DNA of 43,886 nt from Luteolibacter sp. (GTDB lineage Bacteria; Verrucomicrobiota; Verrucomicrobiia; Verrucomicrobiales; Akkermansiaceae). Shown one piece after another: positions 25,426 to 35,700 of this stretch; positions within the stretch are counted from its first letter, which is position 1; every line of letters begins with the position of its first letter. The notes beneath the pieces were generated by a model. It was not told the DNA's origin. It did no database searches and saw only the letters and a list, made by a program, of their open reading frames with translations. Position numbers and translations under genes: made by a program. The DNA lies in assembly GCA_021298895.1 (NCBI GenBank), contig JAJTHK010000044.1, positions 1 through 43,886 on the forward strand, read 5' to 3'.

Positions 25426-27141
25426 ATGACTGAACTTTTACTAGAGCCTGCCCGCAGATCTGGGTGCGACAATTTGCCTGCTGTGAGCGAACTACTCAAA
25501 GCATCGGCATTGCGCCAGAAATCACCCATTGATGATTTGTTGGATGCCGCCGTGGTGGATGAGGAAAGTTACCTCCGTGAACTCGCTAATGAGCTTGATA
25601 TCCCTTGGCTGGAAAGCATCACAAATGAAGAAAACACCTTACCGCTGCGCGAAGCTTGCCGACCACGAATCGCTCTCAAACATCGCTTGCTCCCCGTCAG
25701 CATCGAGGGTGAAGGCGATCAGAAAAAACTCATCCTCGCGACCTTTGATCCCTTCAATCTCGTCGCCCATCAAGCAGCGGCTCAGGAATTATCGATGCCG
25801 TTCGAATGGCGAATGGCATCGCGCAAAAGAATCCACGAAGCCTTGCGCCGTCTCTACGGCGTTGGTGCGGATACCTTCGAACAAATTTTGGATGGTCGGG
25901 ATTTGGACTACGATCAGCTTTCCGACTCCGATGACGAAGCAAACGTGATCGATGCGGATGAAGACGAAGAGGCAAGCGTGGTGAAATTCGTGAACCAGAT
26001 CATTCGCGAGGCACTCGATCAGCGCGCCACGGATATCCACGTCGAGCCGCTCGCAAACAATCTCCGCATTCGTTACAGGATCGATGGAAGATTGTTAGAA
26101 ATTGCCGTTCCGGAAAATATCAAAGCGCTGCAAAGCTCGGTGATTGCTCGTTTGAAAATCATGGCGCGCCTCGACATCGCTGAGCGCCGCGTCCCACAGG
26201 ACGGTCGTATCAACCTGCAGTTTGAAGGCGCAACCATCGACGTTCGGGTTGCTACCGTGCCAACTGTTGAAGGCGAAAGCGTTTCCCTTCGTCTCCTCAA
26301 CCAAGAAAAATTCAACCTCGCCAAGCTCGGGTTAGAGCCTTTTGTCCAAAGCAAAATCGAAAGCCTGCTCCACCTGCCTAACGGCATCATCCTCATCACA
26401 GGTCCGACCGGTTCCGGTAAATCCACCAGCCTCTATTCCTTCCTGAGCGAAGTGAATAGTCCCGAGAAACGCATCGTGACGGTGGAAGATCCTGTGGAAA
26501 ACAAACTCACCGGCGTCATGCAGATCGCGGTGAAATCCGAGATCGGTCTAACCTTCGCCGCCGCCCTACGCTCCATTCTTCGCGCCGATCCCAACATCGT
26601 CATGATCGGTGAGATTCGAGATTTGGAAACCGCTGAAATTGCCATCCGCGCGTCTCTAACAGGTCACTTGGTGTTTTCCACCCTGCACACCAACGATGCG
26701 ATGGGCGGTATTTCGCGTTTGATCGATATGGGCGTCGAGCCGTTCTTGGTTTCCGCCGCTGTCCGCGCATTCCTTGCCCAACGCCTTGTGCGCCGACTCT
26801 GCCCACATTGCAAAGTGCCACGCCAAATTTCCACCCAAGACATTATCGATCTTGAAATCCCGAGTGACATCCCCGGGCAAGTTTACTCACCCAAAGGTTG
26901 TGACCGTTGCCGCATGACTGGCTTCTCCGGCCGTCTCGCCATTTACGAGGTCGTGATATTATCTCAGAAAATGCAGGAACTCGTCGCACATTCCCGCCCG
27001 CTACCCGAACTCAAAGCTCAAGCATTCCGAGACGGCTATGTGCCGATGCGGACTTACGGCTGGCACAAAGTCATGCAAGGGCAAACGACGATTGAAGAAG
27101 TGATCTCCGTGACCTCATTGGAGATTGGTGGAGCAGATTAG
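25426..27141 (+). CDS. Type II secretion / type IV pilus assembly ATPase (GspE/PilB family)
   Basis: Cytoplasmic hexameric ATPase that powers pilus or pseudopilus assembly. The 571 residues comprise an N-terminal MshEN-like domain (about 30-165), an acidic linker (165-190), and the ATPase core: Walker A GPTGSGKS at 326-333, an Asp box around 350, Walker B with Glu396 in MIGEIRDLETAE, the His box STLHTND, and a four-cysteine zinc motif (C459/C462 and C492/C495). It has a good Shine-Dalgarno (GGAG, 7-8 bp before ATG). GspF follows 14 bp downstream. Whether it serves secretion or pili cannot be told because pilins and secretin are not in the window. Confidence 0.93.
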   Translation: MTELLLEPARRSGCDNLPAVSELLKASALRQKSPIDDLLDAAVVDEESYLRELANELDIPWLESITNEENTLPLREACRPRIALKHRLLPVSIEGEGDQKKLILATFDPFNLVAHQAAAQELSMPFEWRMASRKRIHEALRRLYGVGADTFEQILDGRDLDYDQLSDSDDEANVIDADEDEEASVVKFVNQIIREALDQRATDIHVEPLANNLRIRYRIDGRLLEIAVPENIKALQSSVIARLKIMARLDIAERRVPQDGRINLQFEGATIDVRVATVPTVEGESVSLRLLNQEKFNLAKLGLEPFVQSKIESLLHLPNGIILITGPTGSGKSTSLYSFLSEVNSPEKRIVTVEDPVENKLTGVMQIAVKSEIGLTFAAALRSILRADPNIVMIGEIRDLETAEIAIRASLTGHLVFSTLHTNDAMGGISRLIDMGVEPFLVSAAVRAFLAQRLVRRLCPHCKVPRQISTQDIIDLEIPSDIPGQVYSPKGCDRCRMTGFSGRLAIYEVVILSQKMQELVAHSRPLPELKAQAFRDGYVPMRTYGWHKVMQGQTTIEEVISVTSLEIGGAD

Positions 27142-27155
27142 CTTTTTATTTTCAG

Positions 27156-28418
27156 ATGCCCCAATTTTCCTACAAAGCTCTCGCAACCAACGGCACCGTA
27201 TCAACCGGTGAGGTTGAGGCGTCGGATCGATCTGAAGCGTTGCGGGTTCTGGACAAGCGTGGCTTGCAACCCGTCACAGTTAAAGAGTCGGCGAAATTCC
27301 TAACAAAAAAGGAAACCGCAAAACCGAAGCCACGGGAATCGGTCAGTGATAAAACGGAAGTTTCCGCTGACGGTACGATCAAACTCAAGCGTGCGGAGGT
27401 GATTCTTTTTACCGAAGAACTTTCCGACATGATAGGTGCAGGTTTGCAATTGGAGCCAGCGCTGAAGTCGATGGAGATGCGGCAAGAGCTCGGCAGCCTG
27501 AAAGATGTTTCCCGAAGAATCCGTGAAATTGTTAGAGACGGCGTGAACTTCTCGGTAGCGTTGAAAAAAGTCAGCCCGAGTTTCGGACCACTATATTGTT
27601 CTTTAGCCGCAGCAGGCGAGGCATCGGGTGCCTTAGATACGATTTTAAAACGCCAAGCATACTATTTGAAAACTCTTGCCGAACTGCAGAGCAAATTGAT
27701 CTTAGCGATGATTTACCCATCGTTTCTCATCCTGATGGGCCTCGGTGTCGGGGTCGTGTTTGTTACATTGCTTATTCCCCAGCTCTCCGAGCTCATCAAA
27801 AACACTCCAGGAGGAAAACTGCCGTGGGCCATCAATGGCTTGATGTATATCGCTGATTTCATCAAAACTTGGTGGGTGGTGATCCTGCTGCTGGTGATCG
27901 GTGGCTCCTTGTTTTTCAAAGCATGGAAGGACAATGAAGAAAACCGACCTACGTGGGATAAGATGAAACTCAAAATTCCACTCATTGGAGCTGTGATTGC
28001 CTCACGGTTCTATGTTCAGTTTCTTGAAACCATGGCGAACTTGGTGGGTAACGGTCTACCGTTGTTGCGCGCACTCGAACTCTCACGTGATGCAACCCAA
28101 AATCTGGCGATCCGAAAAAACCTCAACGACGTTATCGCTCAAGTTGGCGATGGCCGTGCGTTTTCAAAAGCGATGATTCGCTCAGAATCGTTTCCTCCGC
28201 TACTGATCGACATGATTGCCGTGGGCGAACAAACCGGAAAAATCGATCTCTCCCTACGCCGCGCAGCGGAGCGCTATGACAAAGAACTCAACAAAGATAT
28301 CCAGCGCATCATGGCACTCATCATGCCAGCGGTGCTGATTTTCATGGCATTGCTGATCGGCACTTTCGCCTATTTGATGATCACAGCAATCTTCCAGACG
28401 ATGTCGAATTTGCGGTAA
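27156..28418 (+). CDS. Type II secretion / type IV pilus inner-membrane platform protein (GspF/PilC family)
   Basis: The 420-residue platform protein works with the GspE-type ATPase encoded 14 bp upstream. It opens with the family start MPQFSYKALATNGTV and has two T2SF domains of four helices (about 85-205 and 288-410). Three membrane helices are visible near 185-210, 235-255 and 385-410. The repeated glutamine/glycine motif GEASGALDTIL and GEQTGKIDLSL marks the two halves. A Lys/Pro-rich linker (residues 45-75) separates the N-terminal arm. Confidence 0.93.
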   Translation: MPQFSYKALATNGTVSTGEVEASDRSEALRVLDKRGLQPVTVKESAKFLTKKETAKPKPRESVSDKTEVSADGTIKLKRAEVILFTEELSDMIGAGLQLEPALKSMEMRQELGSLKDVSRRIREIVRDGVNFSVALKKVSPSFGPLYCSLAAAGEASGALDTILKRQAYYLKTLAELQSKLILAMIYPSFLILMGLGVGVVFVTLLIPQLSELIKNTPGGKLPWAINGLMYIADFIKTWWVVILLLVIGGSLFFKAWKDNEENRPTWDKMKLKIPLIGAVIASRFYVQFLETMANLVGNGLPLLRALELSRDATQNLAIRKNLNDVIAQVGDGRAFSKAMIRSESFPPLLIDMIAVGEQTGKIDLSLRRAAERYDKELNKDIQRIMALIMPAVLIFMALLIGTFAYLMITAIFQTMSNLR

Positions 28419-28448
28419 GCCAATCTCTCTATATAACCAACAAAAACC

Positions 28449-29246
28449 ATGAGCAACGATTCACAAAAAACCATTCGAAGCATCAGCCTCCCTCCACTTG
28501 CTGCCTTTGCTCTTGCCTTGGGCATGGTCGGCTCCACTTACATCGCGGCTACCACTTGGCGTGATGTCCGCAAACAACCTGAAAAGAACAACATCCGCAT
28601 CACCGGATCCGCTAAAAAAAGAATTGTTTCGGACCTGATTGAGTGGTCTGCAACTGTCGAAGATAAAGGTAAAGATCGTACCTCTGCCTATTTGGCGTTG
28701 AAAACCGGCACCGACAAAGTGGTCGATTTTCTCAAAAGCCAAGGTATCCAGGCAGATGCGATCAAGACGCAATCCGCAAGCATCGTCGAAGAATTTGAAA
28801 CCATTCTCGAAGACAAGGTGCTACCTGGCACCAACGTTCCGATACGCACGGAAATACGCAAATCCGTTGGTTTCAGGGCATTCCAAGTCGTTTCTGTCAG
28901 TTCTTCCAACGTACAACAAATTGAAAAGGCATCACGTGAAATCACTTCCCTGTTAGAAAAAAACGTGAATGTAACTTCTAATGAACCAAGCTATTACTAC
29001 ACGCGCCTCGGCGAACTCAAACTTGAGATGCTAGCAGAAGCGGCCAAGGATGCGCGTAATCGCGCTGAAAATATCCTTAGCTCCGCAGGCAATACGCAGA
29101 TAGGCCCACTTGTTGATTCTTCAATGGGTATCATCAACATCAACCCCGCCAACTCCACTGAAACCTCCACCGAAGGCAACAACGACACCACTTCCTACGA
29201 GAAAGACATCATCACCATCGTCCGTGCCGAATACGTGGTGAAGTAA
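28449..29246 (+). CDS. SIMPL domain protein (DUF541)
   Basis: A 265-residue protein with an N-terminal membrane anchor (about 14-35) and a periplasmic SIMPL domain starting at RITGSAKKRIVSDLIEWSATV, with AYLALKTGTDKVVDFLKSQGI and the YYTRLGELKLEMLAEAAKDARNRAENIL helix. Family members include E. coli YggE and human SIMPL; their biochemical activity is not settled. It follows gspF by 30 bp and precedes a membrane protein by 18 bp, so it may belong to the same transcript. A link to secretion is inferred from position only. Confidence 0.85.
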   Translation: MSNDSQKTIRSISLPPLAAFALALGMVGSTYIAATTWRDVRKQPEKNNIRITGSAKKRIVSDLIEWSATVEDKGKDRTSAYLALKTGTDKVVDFLKSQGIQADAIKTQSASIVEEFETILEDKVLPGTNVPIRTEIRKSVGFRAFQVVSVSSSNVQQIEKASREITSLLEKNVNVTSNEPSYYYTRLGELKLEMLAEAAKDARNRAENILSSAGNTQIGPLVDSSMGIININPANSTETSTEGNNDTTSYEKDIITIVRAEYVVK

Positions 29247-29264
29247 CCCCTACTATCGACTATT

Positions 29265-29990
29265 ATGAACTACTTCGCATCTATCACTGACTTCTTCAAA
29301 CCCCAAAAATGGGGCATGAACATGTTCTTAGGTGGGGTATGTATCCTTATACCTATGATTGGCCCCATCATCGTGAGTGGATGGGCTATCACCCAACTTT
29401 GGGGTCGGGGCGATGAGAAGAATCCATCTGAATATCCGCCTTTTGATTTTCAATATTTCACCAAATATCTCATGCGCGGTATGTGGTCGTTTCTGGCCCA
29501 AATGGTTGGTGGCTTGATCATGATGCCGGTCTTCCTCGTGCTGTTCTTCGTCTTCATGATGGTCGCTGTTCCAATCACCGAAAACAATGATGTCATTGGT
29601 GCTCTTGTGATGATGATCGGCTTTTTTGTCTACCTTATCATCGTATTGGCGATGAACTTCATCATTGCTCCTATTTCAATCGCGGCAACGATCGCACAGG
29701 ACTTTGTGCCAGCTTTCAATATCCGCTTTCTCCGCAACTTCCTCACATTGGTCTGGAGAGAACTGCTCATCTCAACGCTGTTTTTCTTTGCAATGAGCAT
29801 CGTGATGATGATCTTAGGAGTTTGCACCTGTTACATCGGATTTTTCGCCGGGTTTCCAGTGATCACTTTCACGTGGCAGCACTTACTAAAGCAACTTTAT
29901 CTTCTCCATCTCTCACGTGGTGGCATCATCTTAACGCGCAGCCCAAAGCTTAGTGATCTTCCGCCAAGCTTACCTCAAGCTCTAACATAA
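29265..29990 (+). CDS. Multi-spanning membrane protein (DUF4013-like)
   Basis: A 241-residue integral membrane protein with about five to six hydrophobic segments (roughly 20-45, 70-105, 112-145, 165-200). The start FFKPQKWGMNMFLGGVCILIPMIGPIIVSGW and the later FAGFPVITFTWQHLLKQLY resemble DUF4013 proteins. No enzymatic motif can be seen. Last gene of the plus-strand group; it stops nine bases before the convergent rmlB stop. The last codons and stop, GCT CTA ACA TAA, contain a copy of the frequent heptamer TCTAACA. Confidence 0.7.
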   Translation: MNYFASITDFFKPQKWGMNMFLGGVCILIPMIGPIIVSGWAITQLWGRGDEKNPSEYPPFDFQYFTKYLMRGMWSFLAQMVGGLIMMPVFLVLFFVFMMVAVPITENNDVIGALVMMIGFFVYLIIVLAMNFIIAPISIAATIAQDFVPAFNIRFLRNFLTLVWRELLISTLFFFAMSIVMMILGVCTCYIGFFAGFPVITFTWQHLLKQLYLLHLSRGGIILTRSPKLSDLPPSLPQALT

Positions 29991-29999
29991 TAGCGATCA

Positions 30000-31061
30000 C
30001 TAGCGATTATTTTTAGAGCCCAACCGCTCAAGCTTGTATGAGTTATCCAAAATATTTTGCCACCAAGTTGAGTTGTCCAGATACCATTTGATGGTCTCGC
30101 GGAATCCAGAAATCAGATCTTGCTTAGGCGACCAACCCAACTCCTCCTGGATCTTGGTCGCGTCAATCGCATAACGAAAATCGTGGCCTGGGCGGTCAGG
30201 CACAAAACGTATTTTTTCTGCGTAAGATTTTCCGTCAGCGCGGGGACGAAGCTCATCAAGAAGAGCACAAAGCAGACGCACCAAATCGATATTTCTTCGC
30301 TCGTTATTAGCTCCAATATTATAGGTCTGGCCGCAACGACCTCGAGCAATCACAGCATGTATCGCCTCAACGTGATCTAGCACATAGATCCAATCTCGGA
30401 CATTTTCGCCATCACCATAGACAGGAATTGCTTCGTCACGCAGCGCTTTAAGAATAACCACAGGGATCAGTTTTTCCGGAAATTGGTAGGGTCCATAATT
30501 GTTAGAACAATTGGTCAGCAATACGGGTAGACTATAAGTAGTGGCCCAAGCACGAACAAGATGATCTGATGAAGCTTTGCTCGCCGAATACGGCGAGTGA
30601 GGATCATATGCCGTTTCCTCCGTGAAATGACCACTGGAACCCAGCGAGCCATAGACTTCATCAGTTGATACATGTAGAAATCTGAATCGGCTTTTGCCAT
30701 CTCCTTTCAGAGAGTCAAAATGCGAACGAGCAGCCTCTAATAAGTTATAAGTACCGATAATATTGGTTTGGATGAATTGATTAGTATCATCGATCGAACG
30801 ATCTACGTGACTCTCGGCGGCGAGATGAATGATCCAGTCAGGTTGAAAATCATCTACATGCTTCTTGAGCGTAGCGGGATCACAAATATCTGCATGGGCA
30901 AAACGATAACGGGAATGCGCCGTAAGATCATCGAGTGAGTGATGATTACCAGCATAGGTAAGCGCATCCAGATTGAGGACGGTGTGTTCCGTAGCCGTAA
31001 GGAACATGCGAACAAGATTACTACCGATAAAACCGCAGCCACCAGTGATGAGGATTTTCAT
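30000..31061 (-). CDS. rfbB: dTDP-glucose 4,6-dehydratase
   Basis: Converts dTDP-glucose to dTDP-4-keto-6-deoxyglucose, on the way to dTDP-rhamnose and other deoxysugars of the cell surface. The 353-residue short-chain dehydrogenase has the NAD motif GGCGFIGSN at 7-15, the catalytic Thr133-Asp134-Glu135 in STDEVYGSLG, and the Tyr158/Lys162 pair in PYSASKASSDH. ATG 31061 begins exactly at the Rossmann fold; a frame-open extension to 31103 is rejected. The other dTDP-rhamnose genes (rmlA, rmlC, rmlD) are not adjacent, so it is probably monocistronic. Confidence 0.95.
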   Translation of the reverse strand: MKILITGGCGFIGSNLVRMFLTATEHTVLNLDALTYAGNHHSLDDLTAHSRYRFAHADICDPATLKKHVDDFQPDWIIHLAAESHVDRSIDDTNQFIQTNIIGTYNLLEAARSHFDSLKGDGKSRFRFLHVSTDEVYGSLGSSGHFTEETAYDPHSPYSASKASSDHLVRAWATTYSLPVLLTNCSNNYGPYQFPEKLIPVVILKALRDEAIPVYGDGENVRDWIYVLDHVEAIHAVIARGRCGQTYNIGANNERRNIDLVRLLCALLDELRPRADGKSYAEKIRFVPDRPGHDFRYAIDATKIQEELGWSPKQDLISGFRETIKWYLDNSTWWQNILDNSYKLERLGSKNNR

Positions 31062-31202
31062 AAGTGTAGTTTTAACACATCTTGATCCAGTGCCTCGGAT
31101 CACATTCGATGACTTTGTAGACTTTAGCCGGATACTTTTGCTCTGTAAACAAAACAGGGAGACATTGCTGCCTCCCTTGATGAATTGAAACGCAAATCCA
31201 AC

Positions 31203-32324
31203 TTACCCCATAGCGGGTCTGGCGAGATGCAGGAACTGCCGCATCAAAGCACGAGTTTCATCCTGCCAGTTTTGAAGTGCTTTTCGCGAGAGATCAACAC
31301 GATCGGCAAGGGCTTGCTCAAGCTCGCGATAATTTTCGCATATTTTTTCATAAAGCTGAGTAAGTGCCTCTGCGGTGCGCTGGCTGTAATCTGGCGCGGC
31401 TTGAATTTGTGAGAGACGCTCTTCAACTACACGGCGAGCTTCGCCCATTTCTGCGAGTAGGATTTTACTATCCGGTACGCGGCGCAGACCTTCGACGAGA
31501 CCGATTTTAGAAAGTGTCCAAATCGTCCATTTGGTTGGATCCCACTGCCATGGCTTCACACCGTTGCGATAATCGTGTTGGAATTCATGGTGATAGTTAT
31601 GGTAACCCTCGCCGAAGGTGAGGAAAGCCATAAGCGCGCTGTCGCGGGCAGAATGTTTGGTGGAATAGGGTTGTTTGCCGACCGTATGGCAAAGTGAGTT
31701 GATGAAGAAGGTGCAATGTTGAGCGATGACGATGCGGGTCACGCCGGCGATGAGGAACCCCCCGAGGGCACCCTGCACAGGATCGAGGCCCATCAATGAA
31801 TTGTAGCCGTAACCAAGCAAAGTTGGGATAATCAGTCCGAGTATAAGGCCGATCCAATGGGTGTATTTATGCTGCCACATGACCAACTTGTCTTTACGGA
31901 GATCGGCAACGTTGTCGATGGGAGGCTCAGGATTGAGCTTGAATAGCAGCCAACCGATGTGCGCCCAGAAAAAACCCTTTGAAATGTCGTATGGGTCTTC
32001 GTCATGATCGACGTGCTTGTGGTGACGGCGATGGTCGGAGGACCAGTTGAGGCAAGAGTTTTCAAAGGCGCAGGCACCGAAAAGCAGGGTGAAAAGTTTC
32101 ACGGGAGTCTTTGCTTTGAAGGAAATGTGGGAAAAAAGGCGGTGGTAACCGACTGTGATACTCATCATCGTCGCACAGAGGTAAAAGAAGAACATGCCAA
32201 ACTGGAACCAATCGATTCCAAAATGATAGAGATAGATAGGAGCGCCGATAAGGGCGATAAGGGCTGTGCCGATAAGGAAACTGGAAGTGATCCAGTTCAC
32301 GCGGTCAAAGGGGATACGAAACAT
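31203..32324 (-). CDS. Acyl-CoA desaturase-type fatty acid desaturase
   Basis: A membrane di-iron desaturase that introduces a double bond into acyl chains. The three histidine boxes are in order: HRLFSH at 61-66, HRRHH at 98-102 and HNYHH at 242-246. Four membrane helices lie in two pairs (about 12-35, 40-60 and 158-175, 185-205). Spacing and sequence fit the delta-9 acyl-CoA/acyl-lipid type. Beyond about residue 290 a soluble helical, charged tail of some 80 residues (coiled-coil-like) is added. It would adjust membrane fluidity. Single gene; a weak hairpin (CTGTGGC 32344-32350 with GCCACAG 32365-32371) lies just upstream. Confidence 0.92.
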   Translation of the reverse strand: MFRIPFDRVNWITSSFLIGTALIALIGAPIYLYHFGIDWFQFGMFFFYLCATMMSITVGYHRLFSHISFKAKTPVKLFTLLFGACAFENSCLNWSSDHRRHHKHVDHDEDPYDISKGFFWAHIGWLLFKLNPEPPIDNVADLRKDKLVMWQHKYTHWIGLILGLIIPTLLGYGYNSLMGLDPVQGALGGFLIAGVTRIVIAQHCTFFINSLCHTVGKQPYSTKHSARDSALMAFLTFGEGYHNYHHEFQHDYRNGVKPWQWDPTKWTIWTLSKIGLVEGLRRVPDSKILLAEMGEARRVVEERLSQIQAAPDYSQRTAEALTQLYEKICENYRELEQALADRVDLSRKALQNWQDETRALMRQFLHLARPAMG

Positions 32325-32781
32325 AATTTTATATTATCATTACCTGTGGCCGGCATTATTATGCGCCACAGAGTGGACTCCTATTTAACCCGATACTTGC
32401 GCACAGGCAAGAAACGATTTTTCACAAAAACTCCGCAAATCTTGAGGTTTCTTTATGGATAAAGGGAATTCGGCTGCTATGAGGGGCAATCTAGCGAGGA
32501 TGAAGAAATGAAGAGTTTTTAACCACGAATTTCACGAATGACTCGAATTTTTGGAATGAAATAACCTCTCTTATTCGTGCCCATTGCCTGCGTATACTCC
32601 GGCTAAACAGTCTGGCTTCGCTGTTCGTAGTAATTCGCTACCGCTCATAGGGTGTTCGCGTTATTCGTGATCGGAATCCTATTTTCCAGACTTGTTGTGC
32701 TTTGGATATTCACCATGTAAACGAGGATGAAGAAAGGCGTGACAAACAACTGGAGCACGCCAATTTCATTAGCGATAAAGC
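32325..32781. other. Gap with a CACGAAT-type repeat, divergent promoters
   Basis: 457 bp without a supported gene between the divergent desaturase and helicase genes. From about 32520 it holds a short-period repeat CCACGAATTTCACGAATG, the same style as the CACGGATT element at 15045; TCACGAAT at 32532-32539 reappears inverted as ATTCGTGA at 32663-32670. The stretch between contains no open frame worth reporting. Promoters for both flanking genes must lie near the edges. Confidence 0.5.
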
Positions 32782-35700
32782 ATGGATGACTTCAGGAAAA
32801 ATCTCTTGGTTCTAGCCTCCGCGGGTTCTGGCAAAACGTTTTGCCTGAGCGACCGCATCATCGCTCTGGCGGCGATGGGAGTCGATCCTGAGAAAATCGT
32901 TGCCCTTACTTTTACCCGCAAGGCTGCAGGTGAATTCGCCGATGCCATCCTTGAAAAACTCGCCGAAGCCGCCAGCGATCCGAAATGCGGCAACAAGCTA
33001 TCTGAGCGGATCTCTGCGAAAGACGTAGATTTCACAGAACTTCTGGAAAAAATGGTGAAAAGCCTGCCCAAACTGACCCTTGGGACCATGGACGCGTTTT
33101 TCGCACGGGTGGTAAAAAGTTTCCAATACGAGCTCGGGATCACGGGTGGAAAATTTGAATTACTTGAGGGCGAGGTCGCGATCTCCGTTCAGGACGAACT
33201 GATGGAAACCCTATTGGACGGTGGGTTGGATGCGGCGTTCGAAGAGGAATTCGTGGAGATTTTCCGTCGCGCCACTGCGGGAAAAGAAAACGCCTTGGTA
33301 TTGGATGACTTGAGAAAATTTATCTCCAACTGGCATTCCATCTACGGCTCACGTGACAATCTCGAATGGGGCCCCGCGACGCTCTCGCCTCATGACATCG
33401 GCGATTGGGAAAAACAGAAGATGGGATTAATCGAATCAATCCGCCGTGATTGGCCGAATGTGGTCATGACCCACAATGGTCAACAGGGGGCGTTTGAGAA
33501 AATGATGACCAGTTTCGAGCAACACACGATAGGCAGCGGTTCGTTTGATAAGGCAACGAGCCTTTTATCAAACACCATCGATGCGATCTGCGAATCCGAA
33601 GGAGAGATTCATACTACTTTTCAGAAAGCATTCACGATCACTGGGATCGCTGCTCAAAATTTACGCAAAATCATCACTCTTGCTGCGCATTGCGAATTCG
33701 CAGCTGCACTTTCAAGAACTCGCGGAATCCATCAAGTCATCCATTCCTATGATGCGTTAATGGAACGTGAGCTACGCAGCAAAGGCCGACTCGGATTCAA
33801 CGACGTAAAACGCTTGATGGGAAATTGGATTCAAAATGAGGACGCGCGTCTTCGCCGAGAAGCGATCGATTTTCGACTCGATGCTCGTTATCAACATTGG
33901 CTGTTAGATGAATTCCAAGACACCAGCAAAGACGAATGGAACGGCTTGGAACCATGGATCGATGAAGCGCTCACGGATCAAGCCGCAAGCGTATTTGTGG
34001 TCGGCGATAAAAAGCAGGCAATCTATGCGTGGCGCGGTGGCGAGGTCGGTTTGTTCGACGAACTCACCGAGAAATACCGCGGTGCAAAAGATGATCCTTT
34101 GGCGTTACAGATCGATACCATGGCGGAATCCTGGCGGTCCTGCCCCGAGGTGCTTGGCTTGGTTAATCAAGTTTGCGGCGACGCAACAAGCATGGCCGAA
34201 CTTTTCGGCGATGCCGCAGACAGTTGGAACAGTGGCTGGGAAAAACACATCTCCGCTAAACCACTATCCGCGCCAGAAAAATCCGGACACGCACGTGTTG
34301 AAATTGTTGAAAAAGACGACCTGACGTTGCGTGTCATTGCGCAACTCCACGATCTTGGAATCGGCACCAAAAAACTTTCATGCGGAATCTTGGTCTCCAA
34401 AAACGACGAGGTCAGAGAATGGGCTGACGCACTGCGTGAAGAAGGTTTTCAGGTAGTGGAAGAAGGCGTGCGCGAACCAGGACGCGATCATCCGGTTGGC
34501 GTGATGATCTGGCATCTGCTGCGTTGGCTTGCCGATCCATCGGATACATTCGCGAAGCAAGTCGTCATCATGTCTCCGCTCGGCGAAATTTTCACACATC
34601 AATACGGCAAAGATTTCCGAGTCACTTGGGATGTGCTCAGCACGAAATGTTCTGAGATCGGCTTCAGTGAAACGATACGTGAGTTGTTAGAACCTATTTC
34701 AGAAACATGGCGGGCGTTTGGAAAACGTCGATTCGAGGATATTTTACAAGCGCTCAAACAACTCGATGATCAAGGCGTGGTGTTGTTAAAAGACGCAGCG
34801 GATTGGATAGGCAGGATGAAAATTTCACAAAGCCCAGGTGTTGCGGCGATCCAAGTGATGACTATCCATAAATCCAAAGGCCTCGGTTTCGATGTCGTGA
34901 TTTTACCAGGCGTGAGCAACGACAAGATTCCATCGCTGACCCATTTTAACTCGTTGAAGACTGAGACTTGGACTTCCAGTGCGCCACCTTCATGGGTCAG
35001 AAAAGTGATCCCGGAATTGCGCGAGGCTGAAAATGCATGGGTGAGCCAACAAGCCTACGAGGCATTCTGCAAATTCTATGTCGCACTCACCCGCGCGAAA
35101 CGCGGCTTGTATATCTATCTCGATGCGCTTTCGAAAAATCCAGAACCTAACAAACCCAGCTTGGGAAATTGGCTGCGCAACAGCCTGGGTATGGGACACG
35201 AGGCGAATGAGGTTTTTGAAATTGGTTCGGATTCCTGGCATGCCGCCATTCCACCTCACACAGACCTACAACCCGCAGCCATCCCCAGTATTTCAAAAGC
35301 CATCCCGAAACGCGGACGCACCACCCCTAGCAGTGGAAAAAAAGTCGTCATCACGGGAACCGGCAACGCCTCCGCCCGACGCAAAGGCATCACCATCCAT
35401 CGCGCCTTCGAAAATATCGGCTGGCTCGATGATTCTGAATTGTTGGAATTTTCTCCCGATATCTCAGATGCGATGGCAGACGTGTTGGCCACACCCGATA
35501 TCCGCACCCTGCTTTCCCACAATGGCAAAACCATACAACTCTTTCGCGAGCAACGCATTGAAGCACTTCTCAACGACAAATGGATGAGCGGCGTGATCGA
35601 CAGGCTCCACGTCCACACCGATCAAACCCTCGTCGAAATCATCGATTTCAAAACCGACCGCGTCCTCAACGCCGCCGAGCTCAAAGATCGCTACGCCACC